Source: Penaeicola halotolerans
GTDB lineage: Bacteria > Bacteroidota > Bacteroidia > Cytophagales > Cyclobacteriaceae
Reading direction: 5' to 3'
Assembly (NCBI RefSeq): GCF_016464625.1
Contig: NZ_JAEAGO010000002.1
Coordinates: forward strand, 372,001-436,000
Length of the DNA: 64,000 nt
The notes under the pieces are model-generated. The model was given only the letters and a program-made list of their open reading frames with translations, did no database searches and was not told the origin of the DNA. A program made the translations under genes and the position numbers. Positions 1-7,735 of the stretch are shown piece by piece (position 1 is the first letter of the stretch; the number at the start of each line of letters is the position of its first letter).

Positions 1-219
1 GAGGTGCTTAGAGAAGAGACCGCTGTGAAAAGCCTGATGCACAGTCCTCCTGCTTTTGTATATACTTCAGAATCCATGGAGGAGGTCATGACGAAGTTTG
101 AACAAACGGGTGCTTGGAACTTACCTGTTTTAGAAAATGAGCGCTATGTAGGCTTCATCTCTAAGTCCCGTATTTTTAATGCTTATCGAAAAAGATTGAT
201 AAGAAATAATCGCGATTAA
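1..219 (+). CDS. CBS-domain protein, C-terminal fragment (probable ClC-type chloride channel)
   Basis: The frame is open from base 1 and ends with TAA at 217-219, so this is the 3' end of a gene that begins before the window. The visible ~70 residues form one CBS motif: an N-terminal loop with 'SLMHSPPAFVY', then 'GAWNLPVLENERYVGFIS' and a basic tail. CBS pairs bind adenine nucleotides and regulate the attached module. In Bacteroidota, ClC chloride channel proteins often carry a C-terminal CBS pair ending in a 'YVGFISKS' strand and a short Arg/Lys-rich tail, so that is my best guess. The channel part is outside the window, and IMP dehydrogenase-like or transporter CBS proteins cannot be excluded. 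Confidence 0.7.
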   Translation, partial: EVLREETAVKSLMHSPPAFVYTSESMEEVMTKFEQTGAWNLPVLENERYVGFISKSRIFNAYRKRLIRNNRD

Positions 220-630
220 CGGATTTTCAAAAGAATTGTTTGAAAAGGCTATTATTTTTCTTTAAAACCAAAGGATTTATTAGAGACTTTCAAAAGTGGG
301 TTTACTTATCAACATAATTTTGAAATATTTTTTGATCAATAAACAATTGTAAATCAAATGGTTATATTAAAATTAATTTTCTGTGTGGATAACTTTGATG
401 ATTTGTGGATAAATAGACTTGATTTTTAAATTTTCATTTTTTGTACAATCAGTATCTGCTTCTGTGTAGTATATGGGCGTTTTTTTGTCAGAAAAAGCCA
501 AAATAATTCTGTTTGGATTTTTGAAATTTCGTAAAATTTTCTGTGGTGATATCTATCGAGTGATAGCTTTTAGTGACATAAGAAAACCATTAGCACACTT
601 ATTGAGTATATTAGCATGTAATGTATTCTT
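220..630. other. 411-bp AT-rich intergenic region with DnaA-box-like words
   Basis: This is the only stretch over 300 bp without a gene. No ORF of coding character, tRNA or convincing terminator hairpin is visible. It is strongly AT-rich. Two exact copies of TGTGGATAA (complement TTATCCACA, the classical DnaA box) lie at 384-392 and 404-412 in the same orientation, 20 bp apart, and a one-mismatch copy TTATCAACA lies at 306-314 on the other strand. The region also has to hold the promoter of the thioredoxin gene at 631. A replication-origin role is possible but unproven. Confidence 0.55.
384..412 (-). other. Pair of perfect DnaA-box sequences
   Basis: TGTGGATAA occurs at 384-392 and again at 404-412, so start-to-start spacing is 20 bp, about two helical turns. 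The complement, TTATCCACA, is the consensus high-affinity DnaA binding site of many bacteria. AT-rich DNA lies on both sides. Another perfect copy occurs inside rpiB at 34007-34015, and one-mismatch copies lie near 7725-7744, so single boxes are not diagnostic here; the tandem intergenic pair is what stands out. Confidence 0.5.
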
Positions 631-1119
631 ATGAAAAAGATCAATAGTATTTTAGTATTTGGCTTCTTGGTGTTGATGATGAGTGCTACCTCTTTAGTGA
701 AGGATGTGCCTGTCATCAAGTGGTCTAAAATGGAGCAGCTCATTCAAGCAGAGGGAGATCAGATTCGTGTGATCAACTTTTGGGCGACATGGTGTAGACC
801 TTGTATAGCAGAGATGCCTCTATTCGAAGCAGTCAATGCGCAAGAAGGAGTAGAAGTGGTGTTCATCAGCTTAGACAATGCCTCAGATGTGGATCCTCGA
901 GTGACTGGTTTTATTACAAAGAGAAATATCCAATCTCAAGTGTATCTATTAGATGAAGTTGATTATAATAAATGGATAGATAAAGTAAGCCCAGAGTGGT
1001 CTGGGGCTATTCCAGCTTCTCTTTTTATCAATCAAAAGACAGGAGAAAAAGTCTTTCATGAAGGAGAGCTCAAAGAAACTGAATTACAGGAAATCATTGA
1101 TAAACTTTCAAATTCATAA
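631..1119 (+). CDS. TlpA-like exported thiol:disulfide oxidoreductase
   Basis: This 162-residue protein has an N-terminal hydrophobic signal (about residues 5-22) and a thioredoxin fold. The redox motif W-C-R-P-C is at residues 54-58, preceded by 'VINFWAT' as in TlpA/ResA proteins, and a cis-proline loop 'GAIPASLFIN' follows near residue 130. TlpA-family proteins reduce or oxidise periplasmic cysteines, for example in cytochrome c maturation. The next gene, also thioredoxin-fold, starts 3 bp after the stop, so the two are almost certainly co-transcribed. The specific substrate is unknown. The ATG at 631 is immediately followed by the signal sequence and no better start is seen. Confidence 0.88.
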   Translation: MKKINSILVFGFLVLMMSATSLVKDVPVIKWSKMEQLIQAEGDQIRVINFWATWCRPCIAEMPLFEAVNAQEGVEVVFISLDNASDVDPRVTGFITKRNIQSQVYLLDEVDYNKWIDKVSPEWSGAIPASLFINQKTGEKVFHEGELKETELQEIIDKLSNS

Positions 1120-1122
1120 GCT

Positions 1123-1728
1123 ATGAAAAAGATATTTACATTTATCACAGCCTTTTTGATGGTAGGAACTATGGCGATGGCTCAGTACCAAGTAGGTGAC
1201 TACGCTACTGATTTTAAGCTAAAAAACATCGATGGAAAATATGTCTCGCTCGCTGATAATCCGAATAATAAAGGATACTTAGTGATCTTCACTTGCAATC
1301 ACTGCCCATACTCCAAGATGTACGAAGATAGAATCATAGCCCTTGATAAAAAGTATAAAGCAATGGGCTATCCTGTGGTAGCGATCAATCCGAATGATCC
1401 AGAAGCTCAGCCAGAGGACTCATTCGAAAACATGAAGATCAGGGCTAAGGAAAAGGGTTTTACTTTCCCTTATCTAGTAGATGAGACACAAGAGATCACT
1501 AAGACATATGGTGCCACACGCACACCACATGTTTTTCTTTTGACTAAAGAGCGCGATAGATACAAGGTCGCCTATATCGGTGCCATCGATAATAATCATC
1601 AGGATGCTAGCAAGGCGACAGAAAGATATGTGGAGATGGCAATGACAGATGTCATGGCAGGTAAGTCAGTAAGACAAAACTTCACCAAAGCCATAGGGTG
1701 TACGATCAAATGGAAAGCTGAAGATTAA
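1123..1728 (+). CDS. Exported redoxin/thioredoxin-fold protein (AhpC/TSA-like)
   Basis: A 201-residue protein with a signal peptide ending near 'AMAQ' (residues 1-20) and a redoxin domain ('VGDYATDFKLKNIDGKYVSL'). The active-site motif is C58-N-H-C61 followed by P-Y, like the thioredoxin-family proteins annotated as AhpC/TSA redoxins in Bacteroidota. A cis-Pro loop 'ATRTPHVFLL' is present near residue 140. It probably acts as a periplasmic disulfide or peroxide reductase together with the TlpA-like protein encoded 3 bp upstream. A rho-independent terminator follows at 1750. Peroxiredoxin activity versus simple disulfide exchange cannot be decided from the sequence. Confidence 0.85.
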   Translation: MKKIFTFITAFLMVGTMAMAQYQVGDYATDFKLKNIDGKYVSLADNPNNKGYLVIFTCNHCPYSKMYEDRIIALDKKYKAMGYPVVAINPNDPEAQPEDSFENMKIRAKEKGFTFPYLVDETQEITKTYGATRTPHVFLLTKERDRYKVAYIGAIDNNHQDASKATERYVEMAMTDVMAGKSVRQNFTKAIGCTIKWKAED

Positions 1729-1749
1729 CAAATCACCTAATTCATACAG

Positions 1750-1778
1750 AGGCTGCTTATCTAAGGCAGCCTTTTTTA
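1750..1778 (+). terminator. Rho-independent terminator after thioredoxin pair
   Basis: Stem AGGCTGC (1750-1756) pairs with GCAGCCT (1766-1772) around a 9-nt loop and is followed by a T run. It ends the two-gene thioredoxin unit just before the convergent membrane protein gene. Confidence 0.85.
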
Positions 1779-2213
1779 TTACCATTGTCCAGTCTCGATG
1801 AGGTGATTGCGTACTTTTTTGGCTCTTAAGAAGATCACTAAAAGCGGGATAAACCAAATCAGGTCATTAGCGATAAGGTGAAATATCAAGCGCTTGTTCA
1901 ACTCCATATCGATCACAAAGAAGAAAAACCAAGCAGCTCCAAGTACTTTACTGGCAGCCCCTAGACCGATGACTAGATAAGATCTGATCGGATAAAAAGC
2001 ACTAAACACATAAAGTATTCCAAAGAAAATCACTCCCATGCCCTGCCATTCGATGATTTTTGGCGTGTTTACTTTGGCCATCATCATCCATTGGAAAAAA
2101 GCTTCAGGAAAGAACTTAATGAAAAGTCCCCAAGCCAAATTATAAATTCCTGCCAAGAGTAAAATGCCTCTCATAGGCATCGTGAATACTGGTATATTTT
2201 CGTTTGTTTGCAT
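1779..2213 (-). CDS. Small polytopic membrane protein of unknown function
   Basis: A 144-residue protein with about four hydrophobic segments (roughly residues 15-32, 55-73, 78-98 and 108-128) and short charged ends. I do not recognise a named family. The pattern resembles small DoxX-like or uncharacterised four-helix membrane proteins of Bacteroidota. Its ATG lies only 52 bp from the amidase ATG on the other strand, so the two probably share a divergent promoter region. The stop codon abuts the terminator of the preceding genes. Confidence 0.7.
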   Translation of the reverse strand: MQTNENIPVFTMPMRGILLLAGIYNLAWGLFIKFFPEAFFQWMMMAKVNTPKIIEWQGMGVIFFGILYVFSAFYPIRSYLVIGLGAASKVLGAAWFFFFVIDMELNKRLIFHLIANDLIWFIPLLVIFLRAKKVRNHLIETGQW

Positions 2214-2265
2214 CTGTGCTTATCCTTAACTTATCCCGAAATTGTATTTAACAAAAGTAGTGTCT

Positions 2266-3954
2266 ATGAATACTAAATTAAAGCAAATAATGAGCAAGAT
2301 GTTTACATGGCAGTGGATAGCCGTGATTGCCATCTTTATGCTCGGTTTCACTTTTGGACAGCGCAAGGCAGAGATTTCACAAGAAGTGATCGCTATGGCC
2401 GAGCAGTTGATTGGCTTGGAGTTTACCCCTGCAGAGCGGGACTCTATGATCGGTAATCTGAATGGCCACTTGAGAAACTATGAGAACCTTCGAAAAAATG
2501 AAATCGGCAATGAAGTGGCTCCGGCTATGATATTTAATCCTTTGCCTATAGGGTATCAACCTCGAGAGCCTCAAAAGCCAACCAACTGGGGGTTAAAGTC
2601 AAAGGTCACCCTTCCTGCAAATGATGTAGACATCGCATTTATGCCGGTTGCAGACTTAGCTGTTTTGATCAAAAATAAGCAAATCACTTCTGAAAGACTC
2701 ACGCGTATCTATATCGATAGGATCAAACGATATGGAGATACGCTAGAGACGGTCATCACGCTGATGGAAAATCAGGCCATCGCCCAAGCTAGAAAGGCAG
2801 ATCAAGAGATCAAACAAGGAAAATATAGAGGCCCACTTCATGGTATTCCTTATGGTATCAAGGACCTTCTGGCGGTCAAAGGTACTAAGACTACTTGGGG
2901 CGCAGCTCCCTACAAAGACCAAGTGATTGACCGTACTGCTACGGTAGTTCAAAAGCTAGATGAGGCTGGAGCAGTCCTAGTTGTGAAGCTGACACTTGGA
3001 GCACTAGCTATGGGAGATGAATGGTATGGAGGGACTACTCGAAATCCATGGAATCTGAGACAAGGAAGTAGTGGTTCATCTGCAGGCTCTGCGTCTGCGG
3101 TATCTGCTGGCTTGGTGCCATTTGCGATTGGTACTGAGACTTTAGGTTCCATAGTGTCTCCCTCTACGCGCAATGGCGTGACAGGTATCAGACCTACATT
3201 TGGTCGAGTGAGCAAGTACGGTGCTATGGCACTTAGCTGGAGTATGGACAAAATAGGTCCTATAGGAAGAGACGCCCTTGACTGTGCGATCGTACTCGAT
3301 GCTATAAGTGGTCGAGATGAGTTGGACCCATCGACTATCGCAGCCCCGCTCAATTATGATGCAAATTGGGATATTAAGAAAATGAAGATCGGCTATTTTT
3401 CAGATTATTTTGAAGGAAGATATGCGAGTAAAAGACAGGATTCTACAGCTCTGGAAGTATTCAAAAAGCTAGGTGTTGAACTGATCCCTGTGAAGATGGA
3501 TGTAGGTTTTGATCCTAGTCCTCTGATCACGATTTTGTCAGCTGAGGCAGGAGCTGCTTTTGATGAGCTGACGAGAAGCAACCAAGATGACCTCCTCAAA
3601 ATGCAAAATAAAGGTGCTTGGCCAAACTTCTTCAGAGCAGCTCGATTTGTGCCAGCGGTCGAGTACATCCAAGCTAACCGTATGCGTAGTATACTCATAG
3701 AACGTATGAATGAGCTAATGAAAGAGTATGATGCGATCATCACACCTAGCTTTGGTGGAAGTCAGCTCTTAGTGACTAACTTGACAGGCCATCCTGCCGT
3801 GGTGATGCCAAATGGCTATAATAATCAAGGCTCTCCAACTTCATTTACCATCATAGGAAACCTCTTTGAAGAAGGGAAAATCGCTAGAGTAGCTAAAGCC
3901 TATCAAGATCAAACGATCTTTGATGAAGCTAAACCTCCTCTTTTTGCCAAATAA
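2266..3954 (+). CDS. Amidase-signature family amidase, membrane-anchored
   Basis: A 562-residue amidase. The Ser-cisSer-Lys triad of the family is visible: Lys in 'GIPYGIKD' (~199), the cis-Ser in 'GSSGSS' (~268) and the nucleophile Ser in 'GTETLGSI' (~295). These proteins hydrolyse amide bonds; GatA is the best-known member, but this protein lacks GatB/GatC neighbours and has an N-terminal hydrophobic segment (about residues 13-32), so it is probably an exported or inner-membrane-anchored amidase rather than GatA. The frame extends to a TTG at 2242, but the ATG at 2266 gives the expected short basic N-terminus before the hydrophobic stretch. The substrate is unknown. Confidence 0.88.
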   Translation: MNTKLKQIMSKMFTWQWIAVIAIFMLGFTFGQRKAEISQEVIAMAEQLIGLEFTPAERDSMIGNLNGHLRNYENLRKNEIGNEVAPAMIFNPLPIGYQPREPQKPTNWGLKSKVTLPANDVDIAFMPVADLAVLIKNKQITSERLTRIYIDRIKRYGDTLETVITLMENQAIAQARKADQEIKQGKYRGPLHGIPYGIKDLLAVKGTKTTWGAAPYKDQVIDRTATVVQKLDEAGAVLVVKLTLGALAMGDEWYGGTTRNPWNLRQGSSGSSAGSASAVSAGLVPFAIGTETLGSIVSPSTRNGVTGIRPTFGRVSKYGAMALSWSMDKIGPIGRDALDCAIVLDAISGRDELDPSTIAAPLNYDANWDIKKMKIGYFSDYFEGRYASKRQDSTALEVFKKLGVELIPVKMDVGFDPSPLITILSAEAGAAFDELTRSNQDDLLKMQNKGAWPNFFRAARFVPAVEYIQANRMRSILIERMNELMKEYDAIITPSFGGSQLLVTNLTGHPAVVMPNGYNNQGSPTSFTIIGNLFEEGKIARVAKAYQDQTIFDEAKPPLFAK

Positions 3955-3956
3955 TA

Positions 3957-3987
3957 AAGTGGCTCGTTTTATTAAAACTAGCCACTT
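3957..3987 (+). terminator. Hairpin terminator after amidase
   Basis: AAGTGGCT (3957-3964) pairs with AGCCACTT (3980-3987), and the inner GTTTT/AAAAC extends the stem past one mismatch. The following bases are AT-rich but the U run is short. It separates the amidase from coaX. Confidence 0.65.
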
Positions 3988-4004
3988 CTATAAAATTTTG
4001 ATCC

Positions 4005-4772
4005 ATGTTTTTAGCTATTGATGCAGGTAATTCTAATGTGGTTTTTTCCTTTTATAAAGAAGGACAATGGGTCTATACCTATAGGATGGAAACCAAACCA
4101 TTCAAAAAGACAGCAGCAATAGAAATGCAGCTGAGACTTTATTTTTTAGAAAAAGGGATTAAAGTTAGCGATATTTCTTATGTAGGGATTAGTTCGGTAG
4201 TACCTGAGATCACAGATTCACTGATCAAAACAGCTAAGGATTTGTTTGGTATTCAAGCTCACCTCGTAGGTCCTGATAGTTACGAGAAACTACCTGTGAG
4301 CACGCCTAATCCTCAGCAGATGGGGACAGACTTGATGTGCAATGTCATGTCAGCATATGCTAAATTTAAAGAGGCTTGTCTGATCATTGATTTTGGGACG
4401 GCTTTGACCTTTACGGTAGTGAGTGAAGGTGGTGCTGTACTAGGAGTCAGTATTGCTCCAGGACTCAAAACAGCTATCAAGGCACTTTCTGGTAATACTT
4501 CTAAGCTGCCAGAAGTTCCGCTAGTACTTCCTGAATCTGCTATCGGCAAAGACACTGTTCATGCGATACAAGCTGGGATTTTATATGGCTATACAGGCTT
4601 AGTGGAGGGGATGATCCAACGAATAAAAGCGGAGTTGAGTGAAGAACTTAAGGTAATAGCTACAGGGGGGCTATCATCTATCTTGCAGCCACTGGCTTCT
4701 AGTTTTGATTTGGTAGATGAAAATCTGACAGTAGAAGGTATTCGTCTGATTACGCTTCATCAAGAAGCATGA
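4005..4772 (+). CDS. coaX: Type III pantothenate kinase
   Basis: This 255-residue cytoplasmic enzyme phosphorylates pantothenate, the first step of coenzyme A synthesis. Family motifs are clear: the ASKHA phosphate-1 loop 'DAGNSN' (residues 6-11), 'GTDL' near 107-110 binding pantothenate, and the phosphate-2 motif 'IDFGTALTF' near 128-136, followed by 'GVSIAPGL'. Length matches CoaX proteins. Its 3' end overlaps the convergent cysH gene by 13 bp, so no terminator separates them. The ATG at 4005 starts directly with the conserved first strand. Confidence 0.95.
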   Translation: MFLAIDAGNSNVVFSFYKEGQWVYTYRMETKPFKKTAAIEMQLRLYFLEKGIKVSDISYVGISSVVPEITDSLIKTAKDLFGIQAHLVGPDSYEKLPVSTPNPQQMGTDLMCNVMSAYAKFKEACLIIDFGTALTFTVVSEGGAVLGVSIAPGLKTAIKALSGNTSKLPEVPLVLPESAIGKDTVHAIQAGILYGYTGLVEGMIQRIKAELSEELKVIATGGLSSILQPLASSFDLVDENLTVEGIRLITLHQEA

Positions 4773-5464
4773 AGCCCACATTCCTTTTGTGAGCTTTCCC
4801 ACCACCAGCGACCTGCTCGGGCTGGCTCTCCAGGACTGATCGCTCGAGTACATGGTGCACAGCCTATACTGATAAAGCCCTCATCATGCAGTTTATTGTA
4901 AGGAATGCTGTTTTCTGATATGTAGGCTCGTAGCTGTTCGTAAGTCCAATGAAGCAGAGGGTTGTATTTGATGATCTGATTTGCTTCGTCCCATTCAATT
5001 ACTTGGAGAGATTGTCTGCTTTCGCTCTGCTCTGCCCTCAGTCCAGTGATCCACACCGCATTTCCTTTGAGCCCCCTTTTTAGAGGAACTACTTTTCTAG
5101 TGAAGCAGCAAGCTTTTCTTTGCGCGATCCCGTGATAAAATCCATTGATTCCCTGTTTTTTGACCAGTTCCTCTACATCCGCTTGGTTGGGAAAGAGCAC
5201 CTCTATATCAACTTTGTATCTACTAATAGTCCTCTCTAATAAATCGTAACTTTCATTGAATAGTCTGCCTGTATCTAGGGTGAAAAGCTTCACAGCCAAT
5301 TTGTTTTTTGCGATGATTTCAGTGATTGCCTGATCTTCTTGACCTAGAGATGTAGAGAAGACCACTTGCTCTGGAAATGCGTTGATCAGATACTTCAGAT
5401 CTGCTACGGTATCATTTCCTTTGATGTATTTTGATAGTTCGCTGAGTCGCTTTTTGTAATCCAT
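4760..5464 (-). CDS. cysH: Adenylyl-/phosphoadenylyl-sulfate reductase
   Basis: A 234-residue PAPS/APS reductase that makes sulfite from activated sulfate using thioredoxin electrons. The PP-loop 'STSLGQED' is near residues 38-45. Cysteine pairs at 'KACC' (~118-119) and 'CAPC' (~201-204) are those that ligate a [4Fe-4S] cluster in the APS-reductase type, which suggests APS as substrate. The catalytic 'ECGLH' is close to the C-terminus. An upstream GTG at 5467 is in frame, but ATG at 5464 is the better start. It lies 4 bp after the DUF2061 gene in a probable Rrf2-DUF2061-cysH unit. No sulfate adenylyltransferase genes are in the window. Confidence 0.94.
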   Translation of the reverse strand: MDYKKRLSELSKYIKGNDTVADLKYLINAFPEQVVFSTSLGQEDQAITEIIAKNKLAVKLFTLDTGRLFNESYDLLERTISRYKVDIEVLFPNQADVEELVKKQGINGFYHGIAQRKACCFTRKVVPLKRGLKGNAVWITGLRAEQSESRQSLQVIEWDEANQIIKYNPLLHWTYEQLRAYISENSIPYNKLHDEGFISIGCAPCTRAISPGEPARAGRWWWESSQKECGLHAS

Positions 5465-5468
5465 CACT

Positions 5469-5705
5469 TTAAGCTAATTTTTCCCACACACGCTCGTGCA
5501 GATAGTACAAAATGATTTTAGTCACCACCTCTATAGATCCGATAGACACTGCTAGATGTAGCTGCCCAGTGATCAAATACGAGATGACGATCGTATCTAT
5601 GGTGCCACAGATTCTCCAAGAAATGGATTTTGCAAGGCTTTTGAGATTACTGTCTTTGCCTTCTTTATTCTCAAACCATCTTTTTAATGTCTGATCTAGG
5701 AGCAT
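5469..5705 (-). CDS. DUF2061 small membrane protein linked to sulfur assimilation
   Basis: A 78-residue protein with a soluble N-terminal third and the DUF2061 core 'LAKSISWRICGTIDT', then hydrophobic segments (~residues 37-70). DUF2061 proteins are small integral membrane proteins frequently found beside cysteine and sulfate assimilation genes; the biochemical role is not known. Here the stop is 4 bp before cysH, supporting an operon. The 'R-x-x-x-T-x-D-T' pattern typical of the family is present. The call is firm as to family and silent as to function. Confidence 0.85.
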   Translation of the reverse strand: MLLDQTLKRWFENKEGKDSNLKSLAKSISWRICGTIDTIVISYLITGQLHLAVSIGSIEVVTKIILYYLHERVWEKLA

Positions 5706-5794
5706 ATAGTTTTCATTGAATTACAAAAGTATATAAAACCTATCAATATTATAGGGAATTAGAGAAAAAACGTGATCATCTTAAATTTGTTTGA

Positions 5795-6211
5795 TCAGTA
5801 AGCTTCTATGATATCTGCGAGACTTTTGTTTTCGAGGATTTTGAGTGTCTCATCTCTGACTTGCGCCATTACTTTATTTAGTCCACACTGTGTCTCTTCT
5901 TTACATTCTTCGCAAGGTTCATAGTAGTTGAGACTCACACAGGGAAGCAGGGCTATAGGGCCATCTAGCAATCGGATGATTTTTGATAGTTGAATTTCTT
6001 CTGGCTTTTTGATGAGATAGTATCCCCCACCTTTTCCTTTTTTACTACCCAAAAAACCCGCTTTTCTTAATTCTAAGAGGATGTTTTCTAAAAATTTATG
6101 CGATATCTGATGTGCTTCAGATATCTCTTGGATCAATACTGCTCCTTGTGCTTGGTGTTGTGCCAAGTAAATCAGAGCATGAAAAGCATATTTAGTCTTT
6201 TTGGATAGCAT
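5795..6211 (-). CDS. Rrf2-family transcriptional regulator
   Basis: A 138-residue winged-helix regulator of the Rrf2 family (IscR, CymR, NsrR). The N-terminus 'LSKKTKYAFHALIYLA' and the recognition region 'ISHKFLENILLELRKAGFLGSKKGKGGGY' are typical. Four cysteines at about 91, 100, 103 and 109 could ligate an Fe-S cluster, although their spacing differs from IscR. It lies 89 bp upstream of the DUF2061-cysH pair on the same strand, so it probably regulates cysteine or sulfate assimilation, as CymR does. The open frame starts at a TTG (6217), but ATG at 6211 gives the standard Rrf2 N-terminus. Confidence 0.9.
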   Translation of the reverse strand: MLSKKTKYAFHALIYLAQHQAQGAVLIQEISEAHQISHKFLENILLELRKAGFLGSKKGKGGGYYLIKKPEEIQLSKIIRLLDGPIALLPCVSLNYYEPCEECKEETQCGLNKVMAQVRDETLKILENKSLADIIEAY

Positions 6212-6286
6212 AAACAAAAATACAATAAAAATGCAAACTCTAATCCTAGCAAGATAGAGATGAAAAAAGCCCAGTATTGACTGAGC

Positions 6287-6850
6287 TTATTTAAAATTCA
6301 CCGACTTTGCTTCTTGATCATCTTTATCCGTGAGTCTGACAGTATTTTGAGGCTCTGTCAGCTCTTTTAGCAAGTGATACTTCACCCCAAGTTGCCCCGT
6401 GGCTTGTAGGATGCTGACTACAGGGTTGGCATGCATGCTTTCTTTGAACAACTGACCGAAGAAGTGCGCGAGACCAAATAAGTAGATCTTTTCAGTATCA
6501 GTTGCTCCAATGACCACTTTATAGGCATCCAATGAGTTGAACGCTAGCTTGACATCCTCTACAGTCATATCTGCATAGCGGCTATCTATAAAAAGGGCTT
6601 GGTCGTAGCCTAAGAAAAACAAGTTTTTAAAGGCGTGCTCTAGCTTTTTATGAAATGAGTTACCCTCTTGAATTTTCAGTCTGTTTTGAATACCAGCAAA
6701 AGTATAATCTGGGAAATGAGTAAAATAAATAAAAGTCGGCAAGTTTAGTTGCTGTGATAGCTCATAAGCCTGCATTTGTCTTTTTATTTTATCCATATCT
6801 CTACCAGATGGGTAGTTATCGATAAAAAGTATAATGGCTTTCTTTTTCAT
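6287..6850 (-). CDS. DUF2064-like (glycosyltransferase-fold) protein, diverged
   Basis: A 187-residue protein that resembles the DUF2064/TIGR04282 group of nucleotide-diphospho-sugar-transferase-fold proteins: an opening strand 'AIILFIDNYP', a central 'GYDQALFIDSRYADMTVEDVKLAF' where family members usually have a G-x-D-x-P motif, and 'VVIGATDTEKIYLFGL' corresponding to the usual 'DGGYYLLGL' segment. The acidic and proline positions are only partly kept, so it may have lost or changed activity. It stands alone between the Rrf2 unit and a Spy-like gene. The family call is moderately supported; the function is unknown. Confidence 0.55.
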   Translation of the reverse strand: MKKKAIILFIDNYPSGRDMDKIKRQMQAYELSQQLNLPTFIYFTHFPDYTFAGIQNRLKIQEGNSFHKKLEHAFKNLFFLGYDQALFIDSRYADMTVEDVKLAFNSLDAYKVVIGATDTEKIYLFGLAHFFGQLFKESMHANPVVSILQATGQLGVKYHLLKELTEPQNTVRLTDKDDQEAKSVNFK

Positions 6851-6918
6851 ATGACCACTTCTTTGATATATGTTTTCTTATACATACGATGTGCCAAAAG
6901 CCTTGGATTTCAAATAAG

Positions 6919-6956
6919 TTTTCAAAAGAACCTTGGTTAGAAGGTTCTTTTGAAAA
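6919..6956 (-). terminator. Long perfect hairpin after Spy-like gene
   Basis: A 16-bp perfect inverted repeat: left arm 6919-6934 (TTTTCAAAAGAACCTT), right arm 6941-6956, loop of 6 nt. It lies a few bases beyond the stop of the minus-strand gene at 6961, so it is best read as its terminator, although a strong U tract is missing. Confidence 0.7.
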
Positions 6957-6960
6957 AAGA

Positions 6961-7341
6961 TTATTGACGGGATCCTCCGCGCCTTGGTCTATTATTTTGT
7001 TGTCTTTCACGCATCTCAACAAGCTTTTTGTATTGATCTGGTGTCAGTATTTTTTTCATTTCCTCGTCAGACTTTTGTTGCTGTTCGGCTCTGATTTTCA
7101 TCAGCTCCTCTCTATTAGCTTGTCTGTACTGCTTCAGGGCTTCGCGATTTTCTTTGCTTATTTTGAGTTGAACTTCCTCAACTTGTTGCTTTTGCTCAGC
7201 ACTAAGTTCCAATACTTTCTCAAGTCTATCTGCCATTCTTTTGGCAGTTTCTTCTGGAGGGGGCATTTCTCTTCTTTGTTGTGCATTGACTGCGACTACA
7301 GCAAAGAGTGCCATTGCTAGGAATAAGGTTTTTTTCTTCAT
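6961..7341 (-). CDS. Spy/CpxP-like periplasmic protein
   Basis: A 126-residue exported protein: signal peptide (residues 1-20, ending 'VNAQ') followed by a highly charged helical domain with two LTxxQ-type motifs, 'LSAEQ' near residue 46 and 'LTPDQ' near 98, and a basic C-terminus rich in Arg and Gly. LTxxQ repeats define Spy/CpxP proteins, ATP-independent periplasmic chaperones induced by envelope stress. Bacteroidota homologues are common but mostly uncharacterised. It is monocistronic, bounded by a strong hairpin at 6919-6956. Confidence 0.75.
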   Translation of the reverse strand: MKKKTLFLAMALFAVVAVNAQQRREMPPPEETAKRMADRLEKVLELSAEQKQQVEEVQLKISKENREALKQYRQANREELMKIRAEQQQKSDEEMKKILTPDQYKKLVEMRERQQNNRPRRGGSRQ

Positions 7342-7436
7342 GATCTTAAATTTTATAACCCTTGGATACTATTTAGTAACCCAAGGTTTAATCAACTATA
7401 GAAAATGAAGATAGAGACTGCTCGGTATAGAGAGGT

Positions 7437-7655
7437 CTAAGCGAAGAATACTAAGACAATAGAGGATAAAATGTATCCTGTAAAGAGTGCATAAAACAAG
7501 ACTTCCTTCAAGTGATGCTTGACTTTCACTTCAGCTACTTGTGGATTGGCAAACCTTTTTCTGATCCTATCCAAATAGCTGTTTGGATAGTTGCCAAGTA
7601 TGGTCATGCCATAGAGCAAGGTAAGCAAGATGAGCAATATAAACTTAGCAGTCAT
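7437..7655 (-). CDS. Small two-helix membrane protein
   Basis: A 72-residue protein with two predicted transmembrane helices (about residues 4-20 and 50-70) separated by a basic loop containing 'RIRKRF'. I do not recognise the family. It has an ATG start and a sensible hydropathy pattern, and it lies in a gap between two well-supported minus-strand genes with no better ORF on either strand, which is why I list it. Confidence 0.5.
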   Translation of the reverse strand: MTAKFILLILLTLLYGMTILGNYPNSYLDRIRKRFANPQVAEVKVKHHLKEVLFYALFTGYILSSIVLVFFA

Positions 7656-7735
7656 TTGGGGTTTTTATTTAGTAAAGCTAAGTTAATGTATATCAGCACT
7701 TTTTAGTGTGCAAAGCTCAAATACTTATCCACTTT

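Noticed and set aside
6889-7320. 143-residue plus-strand ORF
   Set aside because: It lies opposite the Spy-like gene, has low-complexity Leu/Phe composition and no family resemblance; the minus-strand gene has a signal peptide and LTxxQ motifs.
7696-7712. Possible short hairpin downstream of the WYL gene
   Set aside because: Stem of only 4-6 bp in AT-rich DNA; no terminator called.
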